Positions 27,870-37,054 of a stretch of DNA of 64,000 nucleotides are shown piece by piece. This DNA comes from Shewanella atlantica (lineage in GTDB: Bacteria; Pseudomonadota; Gammaproteobacteria; Enterobacterales; Shewanellaceae). The stretch is taken from positions 1 to 64,000 of the forward strand of contig NZ_RXNV01000005.1 of NCBI RefSeq assembly GCF_003966265.1. Reading direction: 5' to 3'. The notes below the pieces were generated by a model. It worked only from the letters and a program-made list of their open reading frames with translations. It was not told the origin of the DNA and made no database searches. Within the stretch, counting starts at the first letter, position 1, and every line of letters starts with the position of its first letter. The position numbers and the translations under genes are program-made.

Positions 27870-28490
27870 TTACTCTTGATGCGGGGTGAAGTAGGTTCCC
27901 AGATAGCGTCTTCCATAAAGCAAGATAAGCCCGAAGACAGGAAGTACCATGGTATAATCCCCCCCGATAAACAGGACATCGATTAAAATCAGTGTCGACA
28001 GGAATATGACCTTTTCATCAAATTCTGACCCGGTATTCTCGCCGGTAAATACCAATGAAACTATGGTGACACCCAATAGAAAAACGGCAGCGTTAAGAAT
28101 ACCCGCGACTCTCGTTTTTTCTAACTCGACACTGTTTATCTGGGATTGTCGAGTGACACCGACGTTATCGGCTCTGCGATTTAAACTCTCATATTCATTA
28201 CTTCGATAAGCATTATTACGGCTAATTCCCCTTTGACTATCTTTATCACTTCTCTCACGACTGGCATCGCCGGCAGAGTGCAGATGATTAATCTTGGCTC
28301 TGTTATAAATGGTAGCGGGTGACACCCTTATATCGCCAAACTCTGACGCGTTATAGGCCAAGTCGGTACCATACTGATGAGCTTGGGTTGCGAAAGAGAC
28401 ATCATCAAGTTTGGCACTATAAATACTGACGAAGATGTAGCAAAAGACGATAGCCAGGCCTAAAAGCAGATTTCTTTTTATAGAATACAT
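27870..28490 (-). CDS. hypothetical membrane protein
   Basis: A 206-residue protein I do not recognise. An N-terminal hydrophobic segment (about residues 7-25) is followed by some 100 polar residues rich in Asn, Arg and Ser, probably outside the membrane. Two to three hydrophobic segments follow near the C terminus (VAGILNAAVFLLGVTIVSLVF onward). I start at the ATG at 28490, which has GAGG five bases upstream, rather than the GTG at 28496. The stop codon falls in a TAATACCAAT palindrome shared with repeat family 2. It lies upstream of tnaC on the same strand; there is no evidence that they work together. Confidence 0.6.
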   Translation of the reverse strand: MYSIKRNLLLGLAIVFCYIFVSIYSAKLDDVSFATQAHQYGTDLAYNASEFGDIRVSPATIYNRAKINHLHSAGDASRERSDKDSQRGISRNNAYRSNEYESLNRRADNVGVTRQSQINSVELEKTRVAGILNAAVFLLGVTIVSLVFTGENTGSEFDEKVIFLSTLILIDVLFIGGDYTMVLPVFGLILLYGRRYLGTYFTPHQE

Positions 28491-28805
28491 ACCCACCTCA
28501 CCTTAGTTTTAGTTGTTTCAGGCACTCTTGTCTGAGGCCGATAGCCTGCCAGACGACCACTCAGGCTTAACCGCAAACACAAAAAAACAACCTATAGATA
28601 ACACTTTGATATCTTACGGCGTAAAAGACAATCTATATTGACTATAGGTAACAATTTGATGCACTGGGAGGGGAGCGCCCAAAAAAAGAAAAAATAGAAA
28701 GAGAAAATAAACTGAAAAATAAGATAAAAAATAACCCTTTCTCAAGTTACCTGCGTTTATAACTTCAGAAATCGCTTTTATCTTTTGCTTTTGGAGTTTC
28801 AAATA

Positions 28806-29510
28806 ATGAAAAAATCACTACTAGCAGCGCTTATATCCGGTGGACTTATCCTATCAGTACCGCAGGTGCAGGCCAGTGAACTCAGCTTCCCACACCTCGA
28901 AACCGTAGGTGTAAGCGAGTTGGCTGTCGAAGCCGACATGGCTGAGATAAATGTGGCCGTCGTAATCAGAGATAAAACCGCCAAAGGCGCAAAAGATGGC
29001 TCAGATAAGGCCGTCGCAAAATTTATCGCAAGGCTGAAGAAAGCGGGCATAGAGCGCTCACTCATCCAGAGTGCAAACCTGAACCTGCAGCCGCAATATC
29101 ACTATGAGAAAGATAAGCCAGCCCAATTGACCGGTTACATGGCCAGTCGTCGTCTGACCGTCACAGTACAGGACCTAACCCGTCTCAATGCCATCTTAGA
29201 CTCGGCATTAGAAGAGGGCATCAACCGGGTCAATAACATCGCGCTGAAATCCAGTAAAGAGGATGAGTATGTGGCTAAGGCCAGACTCGCGGCCATTAAA
29301 GATGCTCAGGAAAAAGCCCAGCTACTCGCCGAAGGGTTTGGTGAAAAAATTAAAGGAATTTGGAAGATCCGCTACTTCGAGCAACATCCGGTTCAACCCG
29401 TAATGCTACGTATGAATGCCAAAGGTGCGAATTACGACGTGGGTGAGAGTTATCAGCAGGGAGAAGTTACGATTCGAGACCGCATAGAAGTTGTCTATCG
29501 ATTGAAATAG
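28806..29510 (+). CDS. periplasmic SIMPL-domain protein, YggE-like
   Basis: A 234-residue exported protein with a clear signal peptide (MKKSLLAALISGG, cleavage after QASE-type site). The mature part is a SIMPL (DUF541) domain. It has VGVSELAVEADMAEI near the start, LQPQYHYE in the middle, and a run of Ala/Lys-rich helix (KARLAAIKDAQEKAQLLAEGFGEKI). E. coli YggE has been linked to oxidative stress, but its mechanism is not known. GGAG precedes the ATG at 28806. A hairpin (29513-29532) lies directly after the stop. Confidence 0.85.
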   Translation: MKKSLLAALISGGLILSVPQVQASELSFPHLETVGVSELAVEADMAEINVAVVIRDKTAKGAKDGSDKAVAKFIARLKKAGIERSLIQSANLNLQPQYHYEKDKPAQLTGYMASRRLTVTVQDLTRLNAILDSALEEGINRVNNIALKSSKEDEYVAKARLAAIKDAQEKAQLLAEGFGEKIKGIWKIRYFEQHPVQPVMLRMNAKGANYDVGESYQQGEVTIRDRIEVVYRLK

Positions 29511-29603
29511 AAGTCGGCTATTTCGAGCCGACGATAAGTTGAAATAACGCTTTTAAAACGGCTCTCTGTAACTTTATCAACACCATTTATTAGCAGGTAA
29601 AAA

Positions 29604-29634
29604 AGCCAATACTATCTCGCACAGATAGTATTGG
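29604..29634 (-). terminator. terminator of the CPA1 antiporter gene
   Basis: A 12-bp stem (CCAATACTATCT / AGATAGTATTGG) with a 5-base loop is followed on the minus strand by six T. It lies 23 bases past the antiporter stop. Confidence 0.85.
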
Positions 29635-29656
29635 TTCATATGATTGGCTAATTGAG

Positions 29657-31708
29657 TTAACTTGACTGACTCTGCTTCTTACTTTGATGCATCTTAAATT
29701 CGACTTCCTCGATCAGTTTTTCTGCATCAACCTCGGAGATCATCCCCTCATGAGATAGATCTTGAATCATTTTCCGCTCTGTATTTAACAATATCCGTAG
29801 AGCCAGGTATGACTCAACCCGTTCAACCAGATGGGGAGATTTTTGCCTGAAATCATTCAAGGTGTTCTTCGCAAACAGATTCACCTGGCTTATCTGTTTC
29901 ATGGCTTGCTCGAGCTGAGCAGGCTCCAGTGACAAACTCGGTGCGAGCGCTTTTATATACTGGCTCGCCTCGAATAACCCTCTGGCACTCTCGAAGATGA
30001 TGATATGCTGCCTGTAGCTTACGCCGCGAGCATAAGATCCGATAAGAGGAACGGAACCACAACGCAGGGACCACTGCGGAATTTTCCAATGTTTCTCTAT
30101 CGAACTTCTGGGCCATATTTTAGGCGTTCCATCGAGCGCCTTTTCTATGGCCTCGACCAGAATGTGGGTCGCATCCTGACTCAGTAAGCCCTTGGCAAAT
30201 TGATTCCAGTAAAACTGTCGCTCAGATTCCAATAGTTTACGCAAAAATTCAATCTGAGAATCCTGGCTCTGTTCATCTTTAAAGGGCTCACTGACCGATA
30301 CTATGTTGCTATCCACCAGCGGCCAGTTAACGGCTTTCAGGTGCTCATCGGCATGTAACCGCTCCCTCACAGTGATGATCTCATCGGAGATCTTATGCTG
30401 CACCTTGGCAAATGCCTGCTGCTTGGCCTTAGGTAACTTATCTAAGCCTAACTTTGCCATCACAAAGCGCATCGATGAGCCATTCACTATGATGGTTAAT
30501 ACCACTATGCCCGCAGTAAGGAACAGGATCTGATCCCGTAACTGAATATCCAGAGATTCGTTGGTGGCAACGATAAGAGCCAAGGCTAACGAGACGGCAC
30601 CACGTAATCCGCCCCATATCAATACAATTGACTTCTCTTTCGTTAAGCCTATGCCTATTCTGGCCAGAATAGGCATCAGGCCGATAATCACCACGGCCCG
30701 GATCACTAAGATCCCGGCAAAAATAACCGCCAGATATTGCCAATTAGCGAGATCGGCGAGCCCCAAGCGAGTAGAGACTACTAATCCAACCAGAAGAAAA
30801 ATCAAGGTATTAAAGAGAAAAGAAAGGGTATGCCAAAAATGGTGCAGGTGCTCCATCACCTCAGGAGAGAAGCGCGTTCGGCCCGGACCCGCATAGATTA
30901 ACGCTAAGGTAACAACGCTCACTACACCTGAGGCGTGAAACAGGTGCTCCGACAGATAAAAAACCAGATAGGGCAGCACCAATGTCAGCGCGATCTCTAT
31001 CAAGCTGTCATTGAAGATTGAGCCGATAAACTTCAGGCTTATCGCTGCGACGACAGCCCCGATGAGCACACCGATTGAAACGACACGAAAGAACTCAACA
31101 ATGACTTCCAGCGTATTGAACTCGGGTTTGACCTGTGTCGCCAGGGAGAGGAAAAGGGTAAACATCACAATAGCCGTTCCATCATTGAGCAGAGACTCCC
31201 CCTCGATTAATGTCTGCAACCTGACCCGCGAACACATCTCCTTGAGCAGAGAAACCACGGCAACGGGATCGGTCGCACTGACTATAGCCCCAAACATCAA
31301 GGCAGTCCCCAGAGACCAATGCCAAGGCAGCACAGTCATACTCAAGATGGCCGTAAACAAGGTACAGATCACCAAACCGGGAATTGCCAGCACCGCAATT
31401 TGTGAAAACATACGTTTAAACAGATGCACCTCGAGAGAGAAAGCCGACTCAAACACCAGCGCAGGCAGGAAGATAAACATAATGAGGTTGGCATCTAACT
31501 GGCTGGCCAGAACGAACGCCGAATTCAGTTCATTCAAAACAGAGGGAGGCGAGTCAACATTCAGGCTGGTCCCGATTAACATGCCTAACAACAACAGGGC
31601 CACCGAGTATGGGATCGCAGTATTTTTCAGTAACCTGCGCAGTATTATTCCCAATAATATCGCTATCACAAAAAAGACCAACAGCAGCAAGGTCGTTTGC
31701 ATATGCAT
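29657..31708 (-). CDS. sodium/proton antiporter, CPA1 (NhaP/NHE) family
   Basis: An inner-membrane antiporter of about 683 residues. The first ~400 residues hold 11-12 transmembrane segments. They include LIMFIFLPALVFESAF, ATDPVAVVSLLKE (the ion-binding Asp), GESLLNDGTAIVMF and WGGLRGAVSLALAL, all CPA1 hallmarks. The C-terminal ~270 residues are a charged cytoplasmic domain, likely regulatory. It should exchange Na+ or K+ for H+. I start at the ATG at 31708 with AGGTGG upstream; the longer frame adds 31 residues unlike the family. Bases 31709-32118, before the next gene, show no gene or site I can support. Confidence 0.88.
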   Translation of the reverse strand: MHMQTTLLLLVFFVIAILLGIILRRLLKNTAIPYSVALLLLGMLIGTSLNVDSPPSVLNELNSAFVLASQLDANLIMFIFLPALVFESAFSLEVHLFKRMFSQIAVLAIPGLVICTLFTAILSMTVLPWHWSLGTALMFGAIVSATDPVAVVSLLKEMCSRVRLQTLIEGESLLNDGTAIVMFTLFLSLATQVKPEFNTLEVIVEFFRVVSIGVLIGAVVAAISLKFIGSIFNDSLIEIALTLVLPYLVFYLSEHLFHASGVVSVVTLALIYAGPGRTRFSPEVMEHLHHFWHTLSFLFNTLIFLLVGLVVSTRLGLADLANWQYLAVIFAGILVIRAVVIIGLMPILARIGIGLTKEKSIVLIWGGLRGAVSLALALIVATNESLDIQLRDQILFLTAGIVVLTIIVNGSSMRFVMAKLGLDKLPKAKQQAFAKVQHKISDEIITVRERLHADEHLKAVNWPLVDSNIVSVSEPFKDEQSQDSQIEFLRKLLESERQFYWNQFAKGLLSQDATHILVEAIEKALDGTPKIWPRSSIEKHWKIPQWSLRCGSVPLIGSYARGVSYRQHIIIFESARGLFEASQYIKALAPSLSLEPAQLEQAMKQISQVNLFAKNTLNDFRQKSPHLVERVESYLALRILLNTERKMIQDLSHEGMISEVDAEKLIEEVEFKMHQSKKQSQSS

Positions 31709-32118
31709 GACGCCACCTATCAATTTGCCTGACAAAAAATGATCGAATCCCTCTCTATTAAAAGTAGCCGTAAAAACACAATTCCCCAAAGGTAAGATCA
31801 ATCAACATATGATTGCCAACTGCATCACATCAGACATAACCCACTTGAGAACCCTCATCTGAAATTCATAGCTGTGGTTGCGCACTATCACAATTCAGAG
31901 GTCTGATCTGAGCACTAAAGCACAGTTTAAAATGACGAAGATGCCCATATGTTGTACGATTGCCAGATAACGTCTTAATTACATATTGATACAAGTCAGC
32001 CAAGATCCGTTAATTCAAACCGAATGGATTTCATAGCGAGCTAGCGAATTGTCTCGAGCTGATCCATATTTGATATGACTTATTGCACTGGCAATAAGCC
32101 AAAATCAAGAGCTAGAGA

Positions 32119-32859
32119 ATGAATATATTTAAATTTTTGCTACTAATCCTATTTGCTATGCCATCTACATTTCTGTCCGCTGCCGAGGTAAGAGTAGCCT
32201 TCGGCGAAAAGATCCCCCCCTTCTGTTTTCCCGCCACCGATTCGGGCATTGAGGTCGAGGTGATAGGTGAAGCCCTGGCCTTTCGCGGTCACGTCTTGAA
32301 ACCTGAATATTATCCCTTCGCCAGGATCCCGGTCGCCTTTTTAGCACACAATGTCGATGCCGCCATGACCGACTTAGGCCGGGACATGGAATCTGAGGGA
32401 GGGCTCTATAGCGATCCGGCGGTCTTTTATGACAATGTATTTATCACTCTCAAGGAACGTAACATCACCATCAATAAGCCCGAAGATCTACAGGGCTTGA
32501 GTGTGATAGCCTTTTCTGGCGCCGCGAAACGATATCCTAAGTGGCTCCAGCACGTTCAAGACTCCAACCTCTATTACGAACAGAATAATCAGGCACTGCA
32601 GGCGCTGACCCTCGACAGACAGCATTATGATGTGGTGCTCAGCGATCGTAATATTTTCAAGTACTTCACTTTGCACCTTCGAAGGGAAAAAGGGTTCGAC
32701 CCTAAGCCCGTTGAGGAGCAGCATTTTGTAGAACTCAACCCAATGGATTATCGACCGGTATTTTGGGATGAACATATTCGAGATGATTTCAATGCCGGCC
32801 TAAAACATCTGAAAGAGACTGGGCGTTACCAAGAGATCTACGATAAATACCTGAAATAG
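32119..32859 (+). CDS. periplasmic solute-binding protein, family 3-like
   Basis: A 246-residue exported protein with a signal peptide (hydrophobic run, then LSAAE). The mature part has the fold pattern of extracellular solute-binding proteins of family 3: an N-terminal VRVAFGEKIPPF strand, DAAMTDLGRD, the hinge segment KPEDLQGLSVIAFSG, DVVLSDRNI and a C-terminal KETGRYQEIYDKYL helix. No permease or ATPase gene is next to it. Many Shewanella proteins of this type stand alone and their ligands are unknown. A second such protein lies at 45295-46083. Confidence 0.75.
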   Translation: MNIFKFLLLILFAMPSTFLSAAEVRVAFGEKIPPFCFPATDSGIEVEVIGEALAFRGHVLKPEYYPFARIPVAFLAHNVDAAMTDLGRDMESEGGLYSDPAVFYDNVFITLKERNITINKPEDLQGLSVIAFSGAAKRYPKWLQHVQDSNLYYEQNNQALQALTLDRQHYDVVLSDRNIFKYFTLHLRREKGFDPKPVEEQHFVELNPMDYRPVFWDEHIRDDFNAGLKHLKETGRYQEIYDKYLK

Positions 32860-33021
32860 AATGAAGACTACGGCTAGCAAAATTGTCCATACCCCCTCTC
32901 TTTAGCGTTAAGAGAATAAATATAACAATCTGCTAAATAGACATTTACTGATTTACTTCAATAAGGCTCAAACGAGTCTTGGTATAATGTCCCTTCAGGA
33001 TTAACGCGAAAGGCTGTTCTA

Positions 33022-33918
33022 ATGAGTTCAAACCCCGCTTGTGAGCTTCAATTAATCTATCTTTTTGTCCATCTGGTCAATACGGGCGGATTTTCACAGG
33101 TCGCGAAAGCGCTAAACATGCCAATCGCGACGGTGAGCCGTAAGGTACATAAACTTGAAGAGAGTCTGGACACCCAACTCATCATGCGCAGCACCAGAAA
33201 GCTGCGCTTGACCGAAGAGGGTCAGGCACTATTTAAGCGTTATCAGGATGCCATCTCTCAATTCGATAGTTGTTCGGACTCAGCGATCAATAAACCGGAA
33301 GGGACACTGAGAATTGCCGCCCCGATTTCGATAATCTCGATGATATTTATCGGTGCAATAAATGAATTTTCTAAGATGCACCCGGATATTCAACTGCATA
33401 TAGCCCAAAATAATAACGCTATAGACTTAGTCGAAGAGGGAGTCGATATTGCCATCGTCGGAGGGGCACAACCCGACTCATCCTGGGTCTCCAGTTCACT
33501 GGGAGTGCTCAACTATGGTCTTTATGCCTCACCTCAATATTTAACACAAGCCACAGAGATAACTCATCCAAGCCAACTTAAGCAACACGCCTTAATCAAG
33601 GTATGGCCCCTGTTTAATTGGACCTTGAAACATCAGAGCGGGGAAGACTTTTACTATGATGGCCCGGCAAAACTCACCATGGGCGATCTATATGGTGCTG
33701 TGCATGCCGCCGTGGATGATGGTGGCATCTTGTATGGGCCTGCGTTATTTGTGAAGCAGCAGCTTAAATCCGATCAGTTGGTCGAGGTACTGCCTGAGTG
33801 GACAGGAGAGCAGCGACGGATCTCCATGTTGTACCATCAACGCAGCCAGCAGCCTCTTAAGGTCAAACTCTTTATTGAATTTATGCAGTCAAAAGCCGAG
33901 AGTTTATTTGCACAATAG
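33022..33918 (+). CDS. LysR-type transcriptional regulator
   Basis: A 298-residue regulator. The N-terminal winged helix-turn-helix reads FSQVAKALNMPIATVSRKVHKLEESL, and the C-terminal half is the usual two-lobed effector domain. The ATG has only a weak ribosome binding site. It follows a solute-binding protein on the same strand and is convergent with lutC. The target is not evident; the lut operon is the nearest candidate but is not divergent from it. Confidence 0.85.
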   Translation: MSSNPACELQLIYLFVHLVNTGGFSQVAKALNMPIATVSRKVHKLEESLDTQLIMRSTRKLRLTEEGQALFKRYQDAISQFDSCSDSAINKPEGTLRIAAPISIISMIFIGAINEFSKMHPDIQLHIAQNNNAIDLVEEGVDIAIVGGAQPDSSWVSSSLGVLNYGLYASPQYLTQATEITHPSQLKQHALIKVWPLFNWTLKHQSGEDFYYDGPAKLTMGDLYGAVHAAVDDGGILYGPALFVKQQLKSDQLVEVLPEWTGEQRRISMLYHQRSQQPLKVKLFIEFMQSKAESLFAQ

Positions 33919-34079
33919 AGGGGTTATAGCCACAAATGGCGACTCAAAGATTAGAGACGCCATTGTAATATCAAGTTCACTGCGGCTAGCAATCCCTGAA
34001 ATTCAGGGCTGAACAATCAAATATCGAATAGACGAAGGCGAAGCCAATTGCAAAACAACCTGAACTTCGCCTCCCGAAT

Positions 34080-34649
34080 TTAAACCAGATATACGTTTAA
34101 GCTACAGGCTCCGTGAGCACCAACAACCAACGCCTGTTCGATATCGGCGGTTTTTGACGGGCCCGCGATAAAGGTGCCGAACTCCCCCTTCTCAAGAGTA
34201 ACCTTAGAGGCAGCTTCGTGCATATTGGCTACGATCGTATCGGCTTCAATAACCAAAAACAGGTTCTCACAGATAAATGGCGTGACTCTGTGCCCCAGGT
34301 TTTTGTTATTAACCCAGATAGCGCCATTCTCGGCCACACCCAGATCGCCGGGGATGACCGCGTAATCGATATCTCTAAGTTCGTGCGCAGTATCTGCGAC
34401 CGCGCGATTTCCCTTAATACCATCAAGCATAGAGATAACTTGCAGACCCTGAGTGATAAGCTCATCGACTTTCAGCTGCAGCGCCACCAACCCGCCTTCT
34501 CTGTGTAATGTTCCCGCCACAGTATTAAGGTTGGTTTCGAACTGACCCACTAAGTCATCAATTCGCGGAACCACATTAAACACCGGCATAGCCTGAGGGG
34601 CGATGGCCGAGCTCTTAAGCGCATTCAAAATATAATCTTTACTCGACAT
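34080..34649 (-). CDS. lutC: lactate utilization protein LutC/LldG
   Basis: An LUD-domain (DUF162) protein of 189 residues, third subunit of the LutABC/LldEFG L-lactate oxidation complex. GDLGVAENGAIWV-type sequence (VIPGDLGVAENGAIWVNN) and the C-terminal GPSKTADIEQALVVGAHGA are family hallmarks. The start is the ATG at 34649, five bases beyond the lutB stop with AGAGG upstream. The longer frame overlaps lutB and is not needed. It is the last gene of lutABC. Confidence 0.93.
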   Translation of the reverse strand: MSSKDYILNALKSSAIAPQAMPVFNVVPRIDDLVGQFETNLNTVAGTLHREGGLVALQLKVDELITQGLQVISMLDGIKGNRAVADTAHELRDIDYAVIPGDLGVAENGAIWVNNKNLGHRVTPFICENLFLVIEADTIVANMHEAASKVTLEKGEFGTFIAGPSKTADIEQALVVGAHGACSLNVYLV

Positions 34650-34653
34650 CTTT

Positions 34654-36027
34654 TTAGCCTCTGTTTTTCTTAAACCAAGCTTCGAAACTTGAGTTTGGAG
34701 CGGTAGGAAGTTCACGATACTTGCCCCAGGCACCAGAAAAAGGCTTGAGGAGACTACCGGGAAGAACTTTAAGTGCGGTGCGAGCGACGCTCATCGAGCA
34801 GTTCAGCATAGTTTCGCTGGCCATAAAATTCCCCACCAGAGGCATATAACTACTCTTGCCATAGGGAAGTTTTCCGGCCTCGGCTTTCAGGCGACGATGA
34901 TGGTGAATGATCTTATCTAACGGCACCTTAGTCGGGCAAACATAGGAGCAGCTACCACATAGAGTACAAGCCCACGGAATAGAGTTGGTATCATCATTCT
35001 GCGCCCCGACAGCAATTCCGATAGGACCGGGAATCGTGTAGTTATAACTATGACCACCCGAGCGGCGGTAAACCGGGCAGGTATTTAAACAGCCACCACA
35101 ACGGATACATTTGAGAGATTCTGCCAATATCTTATCTTTAAGCATATCGGTGCGGCCATTATCTACGATAATGACATGCATCTCGCCACCCTCCTGAGGA
35201 CCACGATAAAATGAGCTATAGGTGGTGACCGGCTGGCCCGTCGCATTACGTGCCAAGGTTCTAAGCAGAGCCGACGCACTTTCAAGATCGGGAACAATCT
35301 TATCGATACCCATGGAGTGCAACTGCAACTTAGGCAGGTTTGCTCCCATATCCGCGTTACCTTCATTGGTACACACAACCACGGCGCCTTTATCGGCAAC
35401 GGCCATGTTAACACCGGTCATAGCGGCATCAGCCGACAGAAACTGCTCTCTGAGATGGGCTCTGGCGGCGCGGGTAAGATAGAATGGATCGGAAGCGCCA
35501 GCCTCTGTGCCTATTTTTTCATGGAAGAGATCGCCCACCTCCCCCCTCTTCATATGGATAGCGGGGAGAACGATGTGCGAAGGCGGCTGACCCGCAAGCT
35601 GAATAATTCGCTCACCTAAGTCGGTGTCGATCACCTCAATGCCATGTCCTTCAAGATAAGGGTTTAAGTGGCATTCCTCGGTTAGCATCGATTTTGACTT
35701 AACCAGTTTTTTCACTTTCTTATCGGCTAAAATTTTATGTACGATGCGGTTATGTTCGGCGCCGTCTTTAGCCCAGTGAACCTGAATACCATTTTCCAGA
35801 CAGTTTTTCTCAAACTCTTCCAGGTACTGACCAAGATTCGTCAGAGTGTGTAGCTTCATCTCTGAACCTATCTGACGCAACTGTTCCCATTCGGGCAGGC
35901 TACCGGCTGCACGGTCACGCTTTTCCCGAACCGTCCACAGGGCTTTCGAGTGCCAATCGACTCTCGCTTCATCCCGACAAAATATCTCGGCCTTCTTGGC
36001 GTGTACCGCTGAATTCTTATTTGACAT
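34654..36027 (-). CDS. lutB: iron-sulfur lactate utilization protein LutB/LldF
   Basis: A 457-residue protein with an N-terminal LUD domain and two [4Fe-4S] motifs near residues 305-370: CIRCGGCLNTCP and CTLCGSCSYVCP. It carries electrons in the LutABC L-lactate dehydrogenase complex, first described in Shewanella and Bacillus. It lies 10 bases after lutA and four bases before lutC. All three genes are on the minus strand. Confidence 0.95.
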   Translation of the reverse strand: MSNKNSAVHAKKAEIFCRDEARVDWHSKALWTVREKRDRAAGSLPEWEQLRQIGSEMKLHTLTNLGQYLEEFEKNCLENGIQVHWAKDGAEHNRIVHKILADKKVKKLVKSKSMLTEECHLNPYLEGHGIEVIDTDLGERIIQLAGQPPSHIVLPAIHMKRGEVGDLFHEKIGTEAGASDPFYLTRAARAHLREQFLSADAAMTGVNMAVADKGAVVVCTNEGNADMGANLPKLQLHSMGIDKIVPDLESASALLRTLARNATGQPVTTYSSFYRGPQEGGEMHVIIVDNGRTDMLKDKILAESLKCIRCGGCLNTCPVYRRSGGHSYNYTIPGPIGIAVGAQNDDTNSIPWACTLCGSCSYVCPTKVPLDKIIHHHRRLKAEAGKLPYGKSSYMPLVGNFMASETMLNCSMSVARTALKVLPGSLLKPFSGAWGKYRELPTAPNSSFEAWFKKNRG

Positions 36028-36037
36028 AGTGAGCTCT

Positions 36038-36781
36038 CTATAATGCGGCGTTAATCACCTGGGCGATGTGACGGATCTGTATCGGCAATTTCTGACGTTT
36101 AATCATGCCGTCAATATGTAGCAGACAAGAGGGATCGAAACCTACTGCGTAAGCCGCACCTGTTGCCGCATGAGCTTGCGCCTTATCTTTACCCATCTTC
36201 CCGGATACAGCCCCTTCATCCAGAGCAAATGTACCACCGAAGCCGCAACACTCATCACGTCTGTCCGGATAGACGATTTCAATCTGAGGGATCCGACTCA
36301 GCACCGCCTCAACCTTATTATTTCGAGGCCCCATCTGCTCACTCGGTGTTGCCAGATCCAACATACGGATCCCATGGCAACTCATCTGCAGGCTGATTTT
36401 ATGGGAGAACGGCTTACTAAAGACCGGGATAGGAGAGACATCATGTAGAAACTCGGTCAGTTCATACAGCTTATCGATCACCTTCTGAGCTTCCGGACTG
36501 GTATCAAACTCATGAAAGTTCTCTTTCGCAGCAACTAAACAGGAGGCCGCCGGGCAAACAATCGCGTCACACTCGACACCTTTAAACGCATTCAATAACT
36601 TAAGGGTGGTTTTCTTAGCTTCATTAAAACAGCCGGAGTTAGTCATAGGTTGACCACAGCAGGTCTGCCCCTTGGGCAATATCACCTGATGACCCAGCTT
36701 TTCCAGCAATTCCAGCGTAGCAATGCCGACATCCGGCATCATCTGATTCACCAGACACGGAATGAAAAGTGCAACTCTCAT
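36038..36781 (-). CDS. lutA: lactate utilization protein LutA/LldE (CCG-domain)
   Basis: A 247-residue protein of the heterodisulfide-reductase-like cysteine-rich family. Its two CCG motifs are CCGQPMTNSG and CCGFGGTFAL, with CPAASC and SCHG as further ligands. It is first of the lutABC operon. The D-lactate dehydrogenase (dld) and lactate permease genes that sit beside it in S. oneidensis are absent from the flanks here; the upstream neighbour is instead a divergent lipoprotein gene. Confidence 0.94.
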   Translation of the reverse strand: MRVALFIPCLVNQMMPDVGIATLELLEKLGHQVILPKGQTCCGQPMTNSGCFNEAKKTTLKLLNAFKGVECDAIVCPAASCLVAAKENFHEFDTSPEAQKVIDKLYELTEFLHDVSPIPVFSKPFSHKISLQMSCHGIRMLDLATPSEQMGPRNNKVEAVLSRIPQIEIVYPDRRDECCGFGGTFALDEGAVSGKMGKDKAQAHAATGAAYAVGFDPSCLLHIDGMIKRQKLPIQIRHIAQVINAAL

Positions 36782-37054
36782 ATAGCGTTCTCTTATTGTT
36801 GGCTGCCGCGGGTATCTGACTCATCACTCATTGAAAACAGAGGTATCAGTCAGATACATCTCCCCGGTGGCAGGGTTATTAAATAGCCACAAGTCTAGGC
36901 ATTAGCCAAATAATAAGTAGTGCTAATTTAGTAAATATGCCTCACAATATTTCCAAAAATGAAACAGAGCCCGCCAATATTCTCTACGTATTCACAACAA
37001 GCTGTAGAATGAACCTGGTACGCTGGTATTAATGTAATCCAAGGAGAGACAAGA

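Noticed and set aside
28614..28802. A 62-codon minus-strand frame upstream of the YggE-like gene
   Set aside because: It covers an A/T-rich promoter region, is low in complexity and lacks a ribosome binding site.
31011..31742. A 243-codon frame on the plus strand, rich in Thr, Asn and Arg
   Set aside because: It is antisense to the membrane domain of the CPA1 antiporter. Long shadow frames are common opposite hydrophobic proteins, and its composition fits that.
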